64,000 nt of DNA from an uncultured Psychrobacter sp. (lineage in GTDB: Bacteria > Pseudomonadota > Gammaproteobacteria > Pseudomonadales > Moraxellaceae). Shown here piece after piece: positions 26,484 to 34,414 of the stretch; the first letter of the stretch is position 1; each line of letters opens with the position of its first letter. The notes beneath the pieces were generated by a model, which was not told where the DNA came from, ran no database searches, and saw nothing but the letters and a program-made list of their open reading frames with translations. The position numbers were made by a program, and so were the translations under genes. The stretch spans positions 306,954-370,953 of the forward strand of contig CANLXO010000001.1 in NCBI GenBank assembly GCA_947495055.1, in the 5' to 3' direction.

Positions 26484-26508
26484 TGAATTGTAGTATATGA
26501 GGCTTATT

Positions 26509-27516
26509 ATGAAAAAAGTTAAAAGCAGTCTGCCATTCATTGGAGTGTCATCGCTAGTTTTGCTCGCATCATCCTTTGCAACGGCTGCTGAAATGGATCA
26601 CAGCAGCATGGATATGTCTGGTATGGACATGTTAGAAATGGATCATAGCGGCATGGATATGGACCATAGTAGCATGGACATGTCGGGCGATATGCCGGAT
26701 ATGGATCATAGTGGCATGGATATGTCAGATATGGATCATAGTGGCATGGATATGTCGGGCATGGATCACAGCAGTATGGATATGGATATGTCTGGGATGC
26801 AAGGCGGTGAGCCTCCAGCCGATGCTCGTAGTCCCGACTACTCAAACGGCGTAGGCTATGGTGAACATGGTAAGCCTGTCATGATGGGTACCTTGCCGTT
26901 ATGGGGTGTGTCAGTAGACGATCTAGGCTATCAGTTTGATGATGATCTAATCAACTTTGAAGCCCAAGGATGGTACGGTACTGACAGTAATCGCATCAGA
27001 CTACGCACTGAAGGCAGCGCGCAAACTAAAGAGAACAAAGACATCGATAGCCTGACTTCACTCGCTTATTGGAAACCGCTTGGTATCTTTTGGAATGGGG
27101 AAGCTGGTATTGCTTATGACACCCAAAACGATAAATCGGCAGTGATGGCAGGCATTGTCGGCACAGCACCGTATTTCATTGAGACCGATGCTAGGGCTTA
27201 TCTGTACACCGATGGGCAGGTTCGTCTGGATCTAGCTGCGGAGTACGAGTGGCGTTTAGATCAGCGTTGGGTAGTGATTCCAGAAGTGGAGCTGACCGCT
27301 TTTAGCAAAGATGATACTGATAATGATATCACCAAAGGTTTTAATGAGTTTGAAACTGGAGTTAGGCTCACTTATGAGATGCTAAGTCGTCAGCTCGCGC
27401 CTTATGTTGGTGTGAGTTATGAGTCCGCTTTGGGCGATGCGCGAGATTTGCGACGTCAGTCAGATGAAGCCGTTGACTCTAGTAGTGTAACCGCTGGCGT
27501 AAAATTTTGGTTTTAA
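26509..27516 (+). CDS. copB: Copper resistance outer-membrane protein CopB
   Basis: A 335-residue protein with a signal peptide followed by a Met/His/Asp-rich repeat region (about residues 24-98) made of MDHSGMDMS and MDHSSMDMS units, then a CopB beta-barrel domain beginning near YGEHGKPVMMG. The C-terminus ends in GVKFWF with a terminal aromatic, as expected for an outer-membrane barrel. The ATG at 26509 has GAGG 6 bp upstream, better than an earlier start at 26497. The nucleotide repeats of the Met-rich part also keep an opposite-strand frame open; that is a shadow. Confidence 0.93.
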   Translation: MKKVKSSLPFIGVSSLVLLASSFATAAEMDHSSMDMSGMDMLEMDHSGMDMDHSSMDMSGDMPDMDHSGMDMSDMDHSGMDMSGMDHSSMDMDMSGMQGGEPPADARSPDYSNGVGYGEHGKPVMMGTLPLWGVSVDDLGYQFDDDLINFEAQGWYGTDSNRIRLRTEGSAQTKENKDIDSLTSLAYWKPLGIFWNGEAGIAYDTQNDKSAVMAGIVGTAPYFIETDARAYLYTDGQVRLDLAAEYEWRLDQRWVVIPEVELTAFSKDDTDNDITKGFNEFETGVRLTYEMLSRQLAPYVGVSYESALGDARDLRRQSDEAVDSSSVTAGVKFWF

Positions 27517-27543
27517 TACTTTTAAACTTGTAGAGGAGACATT

Positions 27544-28029
27544 ATGAATAACTCTAATCAAAACAATATGAATCACCAACAGGGTATGAACCCTTATGTG
27601 AAGTTCTCTTTGATGATTCTAACGTCCACGATTGTGATGTACATCATGATGTACTTTAATACTTACCAATGGGATCATATTTATTTCAGTGAGACTCGCG
27701 CCTATATGGCGATATATATGGGCGCTATGATGGCGATTATCATGCTTGCCTTTATGACCAATATGTATAAAAAGACTAAGATTAATTTGATGGTTTATGG
27801 GATTAGCGTCGTATTATTTGCCTTTGGTCTGTGGGGCGTTAGATCACAACAAACCGTTGATCAGGTAGATTGGATGCAAGCGATGATACCGCATCACTCG
27901 ATTGCTATTTTGACCAGTAGTCGCGCTGATATTGACGATCCACGAGTAAGAGAGCTGGCTGACGAGATCATAAAAGCACAAAAACGTGAAATCGGTGAGA
28001 TGCAAGCGCTTATTGCAGACCTAGAATAA
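27544..28029 (+). CDS. DUF305-domain membrane protein of the copper operon
   Basis: A 161-residue protein with three predicted TM helices (about 20-40, 53-75 and 83-103) and a C-terminal half DUF305 domain: QVDWMQAMIPHHSIAI, ELADEIIKAQKREIGEMQALI. DUF305 proteins are commonly encoded in copper and heavy-metal clusters, and the M-x-x-H-H motif may bind metal. The N-terminus is Asn/Gln/Met-rich. GAGGAG precedes the start, 28 bp after copB, so it is part of the cop operon. Biochemical role unknown. Confidence 0.85.
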   Translation: MNNSNQNNMNHQQGMNPYVKFSLMILTSTIVMYIMMYFNTYQWDHIYFSETRAYMAIYMGAMMAIIMLAFMTNMYKKTKINLMVYGISVVLFAFGLWGVRSQQTVDQVDWMQAMIPHHSIAILTSSRADIDDPRVRELADEIIKAQKREIGEMQALIADLE

Positions 28030-28069
28030 AGAGAGTCTGAGTTTAGTGGATTAGATAGGAGTATTCTAA

Positions 28070-28810
28070 GTGAAAACAGCAACTGTATATCGAATGGTCA
28101 AACCTAATCATGTTTGTCCCTTTGGTTTAAAAGCACTCGATCTTTTGGAGCGTAACGGCTATCAGATTGAGGATAAGCCACTGACCAATGATGCTGAGAC
28201 TCAAGCAATAAAAGACAAGTTTAATGTCTCTACCACGCCGCAAGTCTTTATCGATGGCGAGCGCGTAGGTGGCTATGATGATCTGCAAGCTTTTTTTGGT
28301 AAGGATGTTGCTAAAGAGGGTGAATTTAGTTATACGCCTGTGATTGCAATATTTGCAACCACAGCTTTGGCTAGTCTCTCACTTACTTGGGGTATGAGCG
28401 GTACGCTATTTACTATACAAACGATTATCTGGTTTATTGCCTTGTCAATGATAGTACTTGCCATTCAAAAGCTGCAAGACTTAGAAAGCTTTACCAATCA
28501 GTTTTTGGGCTATGATTTGCTAGCGCGCAAAGTGGTGCGTTATGCGTATGTTTATCCCTTTGCTGAGGCATTTGTCGGTATTGCTATGTTTGCAAATGTC
28601 GCATGGTTGAGTATTTTAGCAGCTATCGTTGCAATATTTATCGGCGGTATCAATGGTATATCCGTGTTCAAAGCGGTCTATATAGACAAGCGCGAGCTCA
28701 AATGCGCCTGCGTGGGCGGTAACTCAAACGTACCGCTTGGCTTTGTATCTTTGACCGAGAACATCATGATGGTCGGTATGGGCATTTATATGTTGATTCG
28801 AGTGTTGTAG
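28070..28810 (+). CDS. Glutaredoxin domain fused to a MauE/DoxX-like membrane domain
   Basis: A 246-residue fusion. Residues 1-80 form a glutaredoxin fold (VYRMVKPNHVCPFGLKALDLLERNGY with a single Cys in VCPFG; TTPQVFIDGERVGGYDDL). Residues 90-246 form a MauE-like membrane domain with four predicted TM helices and a CACVGGNSNVPLG motif near the end. Such fusions are thought to move thiol redox power across the membrane. Start is GTG with TAGGAG upstream. It is last in the cop operon and may keep periplasmic thiols or cytochrome Cys reduced under copper stress, which is inference. Confidence 0.83.
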   Translation: MKTATVYRMVKPNHVCPFGLKALDLLERNGYQIEDKPLTNDAETQAIKDKFNVSTTPQVFIDGERVGGYDDLQAFFGKDVAKEGEFSYTPVIAIFATTALASLSLTWGMSGTLFTIQTIIWFIALSMIVLAIQKLQDLESFTNQFLGYDLLARKVVRYAYVYPFAEAFVGIAMFANVAWLSILAAIVAIFIGGINGISVFKAVYIDKRELKCACVGGNSNVPLGFVSLTENIMMVGMGIYMLIRVL

Positions 28811-28842
28811 TGCTCAGTAGTTATACTACTTAACAAAACCTC

Positions 28843-29268
28843 TTAACGCTTAAAGCGCCTAATACCACTCGCCACCACGCCAAACAGCTCAAGCGAGCCT
28901 TTGACTTCAATATCAGTATAATCCTCGTTTAACGAGCGCAAAATAATTGTCTCACCCAATATCAATTGCTTGGCGGCAAAACCGTCATCAACTAACGCAA
29001 TCACAATATCTTTATTGCTCGCGGTCAGTGATCTATCCACCACCAAAATATCGTTGGGATAGATACCGATATCGATCATGCTATCGCCTTCTACTTCGAC
29101 CAGATACGTCGTCGCTGGATGACGAATAAGTAGAGTGTTTAGGTCGATACGATTTTGCACGTAGTCGGTCGCTGGACTTGGAAACCCTGCTTTGACTTTG
29201 TCGCTATAGAGGGACAAAAGGACAGGTTTGCCCTCGTCCGTTACTTTACCTATTATTTTTACTGTCAT
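28843..29268 (-). CDS. umuD: UmuD-like S24 peptidase (DNA polymerase V accessory subunit)
   Basis: A 141-residue UmuD/LexA-type self-cleaving protein. The cleavage site Ala27-Gly28 is in VKAGFPSPA, the nucleophile Ser63 in VEGDSMIDIGI and the general base Lys100 in GFAAKQLIL. The length matches E. coli UmuD (139), so it is a mutagenesis protein and not the longer regulatory UmuDAb of Acinetobacter. It is encoded downstream of umuC, 39 bp after its stop, the reverse of the usual umuDC order. It should form polymerase V with UmuC after cleavage. Confidence 0.92.
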   Translation of the reverse strand: MTVKIIGKVTDEGKPVLLSLYSDKVKAGFPSPATDYVQNRIDLNTLLIRHPATTYLVEVEGDSMIDIGIYPNDILVVDRSLTASNKDIVIALVDDGFAAKQLILGETIILRSLNEDYTDIEVKGSLELFGVVASGIRRFKR

Positions 29269-29307
29269 AGTTGCGCCTGTTATTTAAAAGAACTAGCCTT
29301 TATTAAG

Positions 29308-30612
29308 TTAGTGTACTTTTGGGATTTGATTGATATTGGTGGTGTAGCAAGGCGATAGCATCTCGCGGCTCATCTGCCACGTTTGTTTGTCCTTGATGCC
29401 TTCACTGGCGATAAAGAGCGCCGCTTGATTCTGACTGTTCTGTCCGTACTTTTTGTTGAGCTCATCCATCAAGGCGCTTACCATTTTACTTTTATCTGAA
29501 CTCTGGTTGTCTTTTGAAGCGCTTTCATTAGCGAATAAATCCAGCTGTACCTCATCATGCGGGCACAAATCTAGTAGCATGACGCCAGCTTTGGCATAAC
29601 GAACGTTTTCTTTATAAATAATTTGGAGCACTTGGCGCGCGGCCAATATCATTACCCGCGTGTCCGCCGTCGGTGTCATAAACTGATACTGTCCAGATAT
29701 CGCGGTGTAAGTCTCGGATTGATTAAATGGGCTATTCATAGAAAACACGCTGAGATAATGACAAACGCTGTCTTGTTTACGCAGCTTGCTCGCCGCTTTT
29801 GCCACATGGCTACAGATCGACTCGCTGAGCTCATCAAAGCAAGTCACGCGGCGCGAAAAAGAGCGTGAGGAGATAATTTGTTTTTTGGGCTCTATGCTCT
29901 CAATACCGAGACAAGACTGACCATTCAGCTCCAAGCAAGTGCGTTCTAACACTACGCCGAAGTGCTGACGAATCTTGCCAGGCTCGCACACCGCCAATTG
30001 ATGAACGGTATGAATACCCATAGCATTTAACCTCAGCTTGTAGCGCCGACCAACGCCCCACAGCTCACCCACATCTGTGATTTGCATCAAACGACGTATC
30101 CACCTCAAACTCTCAAGCACGCAGATACCATTTGTTGCAGGGTATTTTTTGGCAGCATGATTGGCAAGCTTTGCCATGGTTTTGGTACTGCCGATACCGA
30201 CGCTGACCGCGATACCGGTATGACTCTCGATAATCATTTTTAGCTTACTCGCGTAGGCCTTTAAATCTTGCATGGCGACGGGATAATCCGCCAAATACAA
30301 AAACGCCTCATCGATAGAGTACACCTCGACCGTCGGGCACAAGGTCTCTATTGTCGTCATCACTCGCTGCGACATATCCGCATAAAGCGCATAGTTGGAG
30401 CTAAATACCGTCACATCATTTTTTAAACAGAACTCTTTGACTTGAAAATATGGTACGCCCATCTTGATACCTAGACGCTTGGCCTCGGGTGAGCGCGCGA
30501 CCACGCAGCCATCGTTATTGGATAAGACGACGACGGGCTTATCCTTTAAATCAGGACGAAAGAGCTTCTCACAGTTGGCATAAAAGCTGTTGCAATCGAC
30601 GAGCGCATACAT
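29308..30612 (-). CDS. umuC: DNA polymerase V catalytic subunit UmuC
   Basis: A Y-family translesion polymerase, 434 residues (E. coli UmuC has 422). The palm motif YALVDCNSFYANCEKLF gives the first catalytic Asp and the Y-family steric gate Phe-Tyr. Further motifs are VVLSNNDGCVVARS, EVYSIDEAFLYL with the catalytic Asp-Glu pair, and GIGSTKTMAKLANHAAKK. The C-terminal UmuC-specific domain is complete and ends near HDEVQLDLF. It is the first gene of the pair, transcribed toward umuD. Confidence 0.94.
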   Translation of the reverse strand: MYALVDCNSFYANCEKLFRPDLKDKPVVVLSNNDGCVVARSPEAKRLGIKMGVPYFQVKEFCLKNDVTVFSSNYALYADMSQRVMTTIETLCPTVEVYSIDEAFLYLADYPVAMQDLKAYASKLKMIIESHTGIAVSVGIGSTKTMAKLANHAAKKYPATNGICVLESLRWIRRLMQITDVGELWGVGRRYKLRLNAMGIHTVHQLAVCEPGKIRQHFGVVLERTCLELNGQSCLGIESIEPKKQIISSRSFSRRVTCFDELSESICSHVAKAASKLRKQDSVCHYLSVFSMNSPFNQSETYTAISGQYQFMTPTADTRVMILAARQVLQIIYKENVRYAKAGVMLLDLCPHDEVQLDLFANESASKDNQSSDKSKMVSALMDELNKKYGQNSQNQAALFIASEGIKDKQTWQMSREMLSPCYTTNINQIPKVH

Positions 30613-30868
30613 AGCGGACTCTTTGGGTGATAAAAATTTTTGTAAAAAAGATAGAAGAAATGGCTTTGATTGTAAGAAGATAGCAGGGAATTTTTCAAGT
30701 CAAAAAATCAATGACACGTCAGTGGTTGTCGTTATATTTTGAATAAAGTCATTTAAAAACGTGATATAAATAATAGTGTTAGACGTAAAAATTGACGTAT
30801 ACTAAATATGCACCCTCTTTTAAAGAGGCTTATGGATAAGTGCTAACCACCACAATAAGGATATGTAA

Positions 30869-32497
30869 ATGTTAGGAAAAATGATGTACCAGCCGCTGCT
30901 GATTAGTAGCCTAATTGAGCACGCCGCGCAATATCATGGCGACACTGCGGTCTATTCAAAAGAAGTCGATGGCACCATGACCCAGAGTGATTGGCTGAGC
31001 GTCTCAGACAACTCAAAACGTCTGGCAAATGCCTTGGAGGCGTTGGGACTGAAATCCTCAGACCGCATCGCGACTCTCGCTTGGAACAATCGCCGTCACT
31101 TGGAGGCATGGTACGCCATCTCAGGTAGCGGTATGATTTGCCACACTATCAATCCGCGTCTATTCCCCGAGCAGCTCGCCTACATTATCAATGACGCCGA
31201 AGATCAGGTACTGTTTTTTGATATTACCTTCTTGCCCCTTATCGCGGCTATCAAAGAGCATATCAAAGGTATCAAGCACTTTATCTTGTTAGGTGATCGC
31301 GATGAGAAAGTCCTAGAGCAATTACCTGACGCGCTATTTTTTGATGAGTTATTAGCCGAGAACGATACTGATTTTGACTGGCCACAGTTCGATGAAAAAC
31401 AAGCCAGCTCCTTGTGCTATACCTCAGGGACGACGGGTAATCCAAAAGGTATCTTGTACTCGCATCGCTCATCTGTGCTACATGCCATCGCCCTATGCAT
31501 GCCTGATGTGTCCTCACTATCAGCGCAAGATGTCCTACTGCCTGTGGTGCCGATGTTCCATGTCAATGCTTGGGGCACACCTTATGCCGCAGCACTCACG
31601 GGTTGCTCACTTATTTTGCCAGGACCGAACCTAGACGGCGATAGTCTGGTCTCTGTGATTGATGACTATAAAGTAACGGTGGCGCTGGGCGTACCGACTA
31701 TTTGGCAAAGCCTGCTGACCGCTGCTAAGAATAAAGGTAGCACACTCGATAGCATGACGCGCACTATCGTTGGCGGTGCGGCTTGTCCACCGTCGATTAT
31801 CAAAACATTCAGAGAAGACTTCAATTGTGACGCCATCCATGGTTGGGGCATGACAGAAACCAGCCCACTTGGGACGATGAATCAGATTAAAGCCAAGCAT
31901 AAATCGCTGAGCACGGAAGAGATTAACGAGCTACGCAAATCGCAAGGTCGCCCGCCTTATGGTGTGCAGATACGTCTGATGGGTACTGAGCAAAAGGATC
32001 AGCCCGTAGCCGAGGACGGCGAGGCACAAGGACGCTTGCAAATTCGCGGGCACTGGGTCATCGATGACTACTTCTCTCACAAGCCAGATGCGATCACAGA
32101 AGACGGCTGGTTTGACACCGGTGATATCGCCACCATTGATGAAGATGGCTATATGAACATCCGCGATCGCTCAAAAGATTTGATTAAGTCAGGCGGTGAA
32201 TGGATATCCTCAGTCGAGCTTGAAAATATTGCCGCCGGTCACCCAGAGGTAAAAATGGCAGCCGCTATTGCCGCCAATCACAAAGAGTGGGGCGAGCGTC
32301 CTGTATTGATTGTGGTTAAAGAAGACGACTCAAGCGTCGATGAGGCGCAGATTTTAGACTTTTATACAGATAAAGTTGCCAGCTGGCAAATTCCTGACAA
32401 GGTTGTCTTTGTCGATAATATCGTGTTGAATGGCGCGGGTAAAATGATGAAAAAGAATCTGCGTGACGAGCATGGTGATGTCTTGCTTGAGCAATAA
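30869..32497 (+). CDS. Medium/long-chain acyl-CoA synthetase (fatty-acid AMP ligase)
   Basis: A 542-residue adenylate-forming enzyme that activates a fatty acid to acyl-CoA. The AMP-binding P-loop SLCYTSGTTGNPKGILYSH, the GWGMTETSPLG motif, WFDTGDIATIDEDGY, the hinge RSKDLIKSGGEWIS and the C-terminal catalytic Lys in NGAGKMMKK are all present. Length and layout resemble AlkK-type medium-chain ligases. AAGGA lies 7 bp before the ATG. It stands alone with its own terminator. Confidence 0.9.
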   Translation: MLGKMMYQPLLISSLIEHAAQYHGDTAVYSKEVDGTMTQSDWLSVSDNSKRLANALEALGLKSSDRIATLAWNNRRHLEAWYAISGSGMICHTINPRLFPEQLAYIINDAEDQVLFFDITFLPLIAAIKEHIKGIKHFILLGDRDEKVLEQLPDALFFDELLAENDTDFDWPQFDEKQASSLCYTSGTTGNPKGILYSHRSSVLHAIALCMPDVSSLSAQDVLLPVVPMFHVNAWGTPYAAALTGCSLILPGPNLDGDSLVSVIDDYKVTVALGVPTIWQSLLTAAKNKGSTLDSMTRTIVGGAACPPSIIKTFREDFNCDAIHGWGMTETSPLGTMNQIKAKHKSLSTEEINELRKSQGRPPYGVQIRLMGTEQKDQPVAEDGEAQGRLQIRGHWVIDDYFSHKPDAITEDGWFDTGDIATIDEDGYMNIRDRSKDLIKSGGEWISSVELENIAAGHPEVKMAAAIAANHKEWGERPVLIVVKEDDSSVDEAQILDFYTDKVASWQIPDKVVFVDNIVLNGAGKMMKKNLRDEHGDVLLEQ

Positions 32498-32512
32498 GTC
32501 TTTTTGATTACC

Positions 32513-32528
32513 TTAGGGCGTGTTTGAT
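32513..32528 (+). repeat. Single copy of the MITE-like terminal repeat
   Basis: The 16 bases TTAGGGCGTGTTTGAT are identical to the right end of the element at 34129-34414, read inward. No matching partner is found close by. It may be a solo end left by a decayed copy. It lies between the acyl-CoA synthetase stop and its terminator. Confidence 0.5.
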
Positions 32529-32533
32529 GAAAT

Positions 32534-32562
32534 AAAAAGTCCGCAGCAGTGCGGACTTTTTT
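32534..32562 (+). terminator. Terminator of the acyl-CoA synthetase gene
   Basis: A 12-bp stem AAAAAGTCCGCA/TGCGGACTTTTT with a GCAG tetraloop and a T run. The A run on the left lets it also act for the opposite strand. Confidence 0.85.
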
Positions 32563-32614
32563 ATGCTGCGAGCTTGACACTAAGCAACTAAATACCAAGA
32601 CTAAGATTATGCAA

Positions 32615-33545
32615 CTAGTTTGAACTAAGCACAGTTAGACCTGCGCCTTTGTCACCACAAAATGGATCTAATAGCGCAAAAAACACATCCGGGTCTATGA
32701 CCTCTTCTGGTGCAAAGACGCCTTTTTTCTTGATGTGACCTTGATGTAATAACGGCAAAAACAACGCTAGCGAAATCCCAGTAATAGTAGCCATACCGCC
32801 GATAGGATAACGCTTGATAAAGGCACCTGTTGTCGCAGACTGTCCGTTTTTTTGTCCTGCTGCAAAGGCGAGCATATTAGGAATAGGCTGATTATCGCTG
32901 TGCTTGGTACGGGTGTCACGCGCCTTTCGGGCATCATCATTTGTCAGCATTCGCGCCGCATCATCGACACTCATTTGCTTGGCAGCAACGGCTCCTGCTA
33001 TCTGGCGCAAATTATCGACGATACTTCCTATACCTAGCATACCGTTATAGCAGTGTTGCAAATCTGGGAAACGTCTGACTAGCGTTACCGCTTCAGGGTG
33101 ACCCAAAGACCAGACATCAATGGCGCCAAGCTCTGGGAAATCAATTTGGCTATGCTTTAATGGCGTGGTGTCTATCATCTCCCCTTGGTGCAATACACGG
33201 ATATCCTCCGATAAGCAGTGCATCAAGTGTACGGCAGCGGCGTCAACGTGATCTTCACTCGGCGGCAAGCTAAAACCATCATCCTCATTGACCGCGCCCG
33301 ATAATTTCCATGCCGAAACAAGAGTATCGACCTCATCAAGCGCGGTTGCCGCTTTGAGCGCTAACACGTCCTTTATTTAACGAGCCATCATTTAACGAGC
33401 TATTCGTTAACGAGTGCACAAAACGCTCTGCTTGCTCATTATCGATCCCAGCGACGATAATTTCACTGACAAAATCAAATGTTAATGCCGCTCTGACCGC
33501 AGCCCGTCCCATACCACCACTACCGCCGATCGCTAATACTTTCAT
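32615..33545 (-). pseudogene. Saccharopine dehydrogenase-like gene broken by an internal deletion
   Basis: The 5' part (33545 to about 33370) encodes an N-terminal Rossmann segment (KVLAIGGSGGMGRAAVRAAL). It then runs through three 15-bp repeats encoding SLTNS-SLNDG-SLNKG and goes on into a wrong frame. The main frame (33367 to 32615) resumes at LALKAATALDEVDTLVSAWKLSG, a point that in the saccharopine dehydrogenase NADP-binding family lies roughly 170-180 residues in. About 100 residues between the two parts are missing and the frames differ. The C-terminal part is otherwise intact (250 residues). Substrate of the intact family member is unknown. A GTG could start the C-terminal part alone, but without the dinucleotide-binding site. 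Confidence 0.78.
33370..33414 (-). repeat. Three tandem 15-bp repeats at the pseudogene junction
   Basis: Three consecutive 15-base units, each starting CTCGTTAA on the minus strand, sit exactly at the break in the saccharopine-dehydrogenase-like gene. Slippage or recombination at such repeats could explain the lost segment. Confidence 0.7.
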
Positions 33546-33574
33546 ATCATATTTACTTGTGACAACGCTCGCTC

Positions 33575-34066
33575 TTATGACAACTCACACCATTGTAACC
33601 ACAGCCGAGTATCCAACTCAAACTGATGATAGTTGGGTTCCATATGACAGCATAATTGGTAAAAGGCCTTGCTGTGCTCTTTTTCTTTAAAGTGTGCCAA
33701 CTCATGAACCACGATCATCTGTAAAAATTCAGGCGGCGCGTCTTTGAATAGACTGGCTACGGTAATGCCATTGTGCGATTTGAGTTTACTGCCTTGCACA
33801 CGCGACTGATAGGTGTGAATGCCCAGCGCGTTTTTGAGGGTACTCAGCTTACTATCGTAGCGCACTTGCGATAAAGTGCCACTTTTACGCATGTATTCGG
33901 TTTTTATGTCGTTCACGTACTGATAGAGCGCTTTGTCATTTTGAATCTGATGCGTGTCTGGATAGCGCTGCTCAATATACGTGCCTAGTCGACCACTGCT
34001 GATCAGCTCGCTAGCTTGCGTTTGGATGTGCTCAGGATAATGAGCAATGTATTTTAACGGGGTCAC
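33575..34066 (-). CDS. YgjP-like zinc metallopeptidase (DUF45 / M48-like)
   Basis: A 163-residue protein with the gluzincin motif HELAH (residues 121-125) and a further His in EKEHSKAFYQLCCHMEPNY, as in the YgjP family. The N-terminal part has RYPDTHQIQNDKALYQYVN and the conserved RVQGSKLKSHNGITVASLFKDAPPEFL. I use a GTG start at 34066 with AAGGA 8 bp upstream; the frame is open further up to 34159, but that part runs into the MITE-like repeat and is not homologous. Its substrate is unknown. Confidence 0.83.
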   Translation of the reverse strand: MTPLKYIAHYPEHIQTQASELISSGRLGTYIEQRYPDTHQIQNDKALYQYVNDIKTEYMRKSGTLSQVRYDSKLSTLKNALGIHTYQSRVQGSKLKSHNGITVASLFKDAPPEFLQMIVVHELAHFKEKEHSKAFYQLCCHMEPNYHQFELDTRLWLQWCELS

Positions 34067-34128
34067 TGGTGTTGTCCTTGATATCGATACTATATCTGTA
34101 TATAAAAGGCTTAGAGTCATTACTTGCA

Positions 34129-34414
34129 TTAGGGCGTGTTGAACATTCAACCATGGCACTGCTGACCGCTAGAATGGTTCCAGACACGGCGCAAGTCGAA
34201 GATAATGTCTAGACCTTGGCTAGACTTGCAACACACTGCTTATATAGAGCTGGGGGGCAATTTTAGCATCAGCCTAAAAGGACAGGACTCTTTTTTGCCG
34301 CTTCTTTGATAAAAGTAGACGCTTAGAATGACTAAACTTACTATTTTTATCTTTGAATCGACTAAAAAATAGTCTCTGTCAGTGCGTATTTGTGAATTAT
34401 CAAACACGCCCTAA
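34129..34414. mobile_element. MITE-like non-autonomous element with terminal inverted repeats
   Basis: Left end TTAGGGCGTGTTGAACATTCA and right end (reverse complement) TTAGGGCGTGTTTGATAATTC share a perfect 12-bp core followed by further partial identity. The 286 bp between them have no coding capacity; an internal hairpin GTCTAG/CTAGAC lies near 34209. The outermost TTA/TAA could be part of a target duplication. The right end abuts the stop codon of the tgpA-like gene. It could also be the decayed ends of an IS5-like element. Confidence 0.6.

Noticed and set aside
26580-26800. Repeats in copB as a possible CRISPR array
   Set aside because: They are short in-frame codon repeats with no regular spacers and encode Met/His/Asp units.
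26537-26845. Opposite-strand frame rich in Tyr, Pro and Cys across copB
   Set aside because: It is the antisense shadow of the CopB Met/His/Asp repeats and has no start signals or family features.
30672-30720. Possible UmuDAb-type operator before umuC
   Set aside because: A TTGAAAA half-site exists, but the second half is not at the right spacing.
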